This document shows, piece after piece, positions 61,755 to 64,000 of a stretch of DNA of 64,000 nucleotides (within the stretch, counting starts at the first letter, position 1; each line of letters opens with the position of its first letter). Where the stretch lies: positions 20,316 to 84,315 of the forward strand of contig VXIS01000215.1 of assembly GCA_008704415.1 (NCBI GenBank), written 5' to 3'. A program made the translations under genes and the position numbers. This stretch comes from Sphaerosporella brunnea. Its lineage: Eukaryota; Ascomycota; Pezizomycetes; Pezizales; Pyronemataceae. Under the pieces are notes generated by a model, which saw nothing but the letters and a program-made list of their open reading frames with translations, had not been told where the DNA came from and ran no database searches.

Positions 61755-62866
61755 TGCCGCGGCAGCCGTGCTTCTATGCTATCTGCTTAGTGCAACTCGG
61801 CGTCTTTATGGCCAGTCGACTCGGTCGAGGTGTTTTCTGTGCTTCACGCCTCGCGATATCAACATTGCTCTTCTCCTATTCCAGCGTCCTGCTGTGCTGT
61901 TTCTGCCCCGCTAGCACTCCCTGTGCAAAAACCCTCGGCGGCATCCATGAACAGCAGATATACTTCCGCGCACTCCTAACATCACCGCTTTCATTCTTCT
62001 GTGTTTCTGACAATAATAGAACCGCTGAAGCGGTAATCATTGTGCGTCCCAAACCGACAAAATCGCTACCGTTTCTCGATTTTCGCCGTCGAATATCCTC
62101 GCATACGTGACTTCCAAATGCCACCGCATACAACCGCCCACGACAAAAAAAAAAACTTCCAGCGTGTTGTTCGATAAACATACCGTATTTCGTCGGTCTA
62201 GACAAGAGTCGGTTTGACCTGCTACATCACTTGACGGCGCCTGCGATGGTCGCCCTGAACGCCCACTCTACAGAGTGTACGGCTAGGGATGAGACCGCAC
62301 GACGGGACACCTACGCGAGCAAATTCGTCGAGTGGTGCTGCTTTGGCGGCACGCATTCGATTGTCTTGTGATATTTCGACGAGTGGCTGGGTCAAGACAC
62401 GCTGGGCTACCCGGGGGGGGGGGGTCGGGAACGGGAGAGATGTTCGGAGGGCGTTGGACGGTATAAAACGCGATGAAGTGGCCCTTTCCACCATCGCCGC
62501 AGAGCTACCAGTATATGATGTAGTCCCTGAGCGGCCGGTTGTGGGTGGACATCGCCGACGGGAGCGGGAGGCGGTGTCAACTCCGGAGACGGCGTTGACG
62601 CCGCGGAATTGATGAAACAGCGTGGGGGAAAGAGGTTTTGTTACTTAAGCATGTAGAAAGAAAGACGGATAGAATTGGCATCATAGATTGTCATCAATCA
62701 TCCTTATGCACAGACGAATATCAATTCAGCTAGCATGAATGCAATCCTATGGAACACAAGAGCTCTGACCCAAGCGAAGCTAAAACAAAAACACGGCGCA
62801 AAAAAACAGCGAACATCGACCCGCTTGTGAAGCCGCACCTGAACCATCGCGCCGTGATAGTCTCAA
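61755..62866. other. Region without a supported gene
   Basis: Short frames only, with poly-A at 62141-62152 and a G run at 62410-62424. No motif. Confidence 0.35.
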
Positions 62867-63190
62867 TTACAAAAGAATCCCCAATCGTGGGTCAGATCTG
62901 GCGCCCAGAAAATGAGCTGCCTTACAGCCAGTCTCTGACATGATGCCGGGATACCACAGGCCGCCACAAGGTCGGAAAATGTCGGCCGTGCACCAATTGA
63001 AAGTACCCCACAAAGTACTCTTGCCTCCTAAAGAGGTAGAATTGCAAGGCCTGGTGACGACATCGTACCCAGCCTCTCGCAGGGCAAACGTGAAGGCATT
63101 TGATTTCTTCGATGTTTCCAGTATGGAGAGCCTAGTTTGATCTTCTTCGTCGGACGAGTGATTTCTGGGGGAAACTGGCTTTCTAGGCAT
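62867..63190 (-). CDS. Possible gene or first exon, unrecognised
   Basis: 107 residues from ATG at 63190 (MPRKPVSPRNHSSDEEDQTR), then ILETSKKSNAFTFALREAGY and a Cys/Trp/Gly-rich C-terminus. The start is plausible because a TATATATAC box lies 90 bp upstream on this strand (63280-63288). The chain may continue through an intron. No family recognised. Confidence 0.4.
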   Translation of the reverse strand: MPRKPVSPRNHSSDEEDQTRLSILETSKKSNAFTFALREAGYDVVTRPCNSTSLGGKSTLWGTFNWCTADIFRPCGGLWYPGIMSETGCKAAHFLGARSDPRLGILL

Positions 63191-63279
63191 GGTTAAGGCA
63201 TGGATAAGAACGAGTAAGAGCGATTGCTAGATATGCTATGACGGAGGACCGAATGACATCATGGTGGCGCTTGGAAGGG

Positions 63280-63288
63280 TATATATAC
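63280..63288 (-). promoter_or_regulatory. TATA-like element upstream of the 63190 start
   Basis: TATATATAC about 90 bp upstream of the ATG on the minus strand. The sequence is near-palindromic, so orientation is inferred only from the downstream frame. Confidence 0.3.
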
Positions 63289-63290
63289 GC

Positions 63291-64000
63291 GCCTAGATAG
63301 CCTCTTAGAGCGGAATAAGACAATCACCTTTCCCATCATCAACGACCCCGCCTACGCTTGACCTCCACGCTTGGACTATTTCCAACAGGTTATGAGTGTA
63401 AAACCACTAGGTTCACTAAACCGCGTACAAGGAAGATAGGCCAAACAGTAATCCTTTTCTAAGGAAAAGACACTTGTTGGGCGAAGAGCTTTCAAATACG
63501 GGATCGGTAAAGATTCGCTAATGGTACGAGTATATTCGTACCGAAGGGAAAATAGAATAAAGATTTCGAAACGAATATAGATTGTGTAAACGACAATATT
63601 GTTAAGGCTGAACCTCACAATATCCTAACGATGATGTCTGCTAACTCTGGTGGTCTCTCAACTCGAGGGAAATCTCGCGGGTTATATCCTGACGGATTCG
63701 CCTTTGAGCCTCAAAGTTGATTTCCAATCCTCGGACGAACAATTGCCCCGATTGCCACGTAAGGGTACCGAGCTTCTTTGACTAGCCAGGGATTATAGAT
63801 AACCCCCACTCCAACTCGGACACTCTTCTGCAGCTATGGCGTGATTGAACGCGTAAGCTTTGACGCCTAGAATGCCCTATTGAAGTGCCGCAGTAGCTAT
63901 GACGTGATGACCAATTACCGAAGTGACTTTGGTACTTATCAAGTCTTGTCACAGGTGCTCCCCTCATATACCCACCGGGTACGTTCCGGTATAACGGTCG
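63291..64000. other. Region without a supported gene, AT-richer
   Basis: More AT-rich than the rest of the window. An 80-residue minus frame (63376-63618) has no ATG-proximal signal or domain. No feature seen. Confidence 0.4.

Overview
The window reads as eukaryotic nuclear DNA, most probably from a filamentous fungus. The evidence is a canonical short fungal intron (GTATGT, CTGAC branch motif, CAG) in the ankyrin gene at 41 kb, relics of a fungal-type FunK1 protein kinase at 50-52.7 kb, fungal-style hAT, Tc1/mariner-like, MULE and LINE elements, small zinc-finger proteins of a type common in filamentous ascomycetes, and AT-hook and low-complexity proteins. Nothing bacterial (operons, Shine-Dalgarno sites) is visible. 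No tRNA or rRNA gene was recognised. Lineage cannot be set more closely without a search.

The layout is a gene-poor, transposon-rich island. 0-7 kb: a charged coiled-coil protein (2.1-3.8 kb, minus), a duplicated 0.3-0.5 kb repeat carrying a complete hAT-type MITE (5010-5181), and a 418-residue protein with two copies of a C-terminal domain (5.8-7.0 kb). 7.4-11.2 kb: a 3783-bp hAT transposon with an exact 8-bp target duplication, itself split by a 980-bp Tc1/mariner-like element with a TA duplication. 12-21 kb: diverged repeats, a gene with Myb/SANT-like transposon-associated character (13.0-13.9 kb) and a multi-exon gene of unknown function (19.2-20.5 kb). 21.4-23.8 kb: a duplicated acidic zinc-finger module, a RING-finger gene and a 68/136-bp minisatellite. 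25.5-29.4 kb: a truncated LINE and a repeat-built AT-hook protein. 30-36 kb: a BED-finger relic, a 17-bp satellite, an acidic two-exon gene, a 420-bp hAT MITE and a second LINE tail.

40-41.3 kb holds the best gene model in the window, an ankyrin-repeat protein with one intron. 43.8-49.3 kb is a 1.1-kb inverted duplication carrying two copies of a 56-residue zinc-finger protein; the right arm lies exactly between two direct copies of the right half of a terminal-inverted-repeat element. A C2H2-type gene with an internal duplication sits between the arms. 49.8-55.2 kb holds FunK1 kinase relics, a segmental duplication, two copies of a tRNA-Ser/Leu-derived SINE and a 59-residue zinc-ribbon protein. 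57-62 kb holds a small conserved-looking gene and two MULE elements with 9-bp target duplications, plus a third SINE copy.

No biosynthetic or defence gene cluster is evident. What links the region is repeated invasion and segmental copying: several small zinc-binding proteins and repeat-domain proteins exist as pairs within this one window. The least explained items are the paired small proteins ending in a DGTG-GR-L-CK-HMRRDEETP motif (16.9 and 43.4 kb), the inverted-duplicated zinc microproteins, and the domain shared by the genes at 5.8 and 57 kb.
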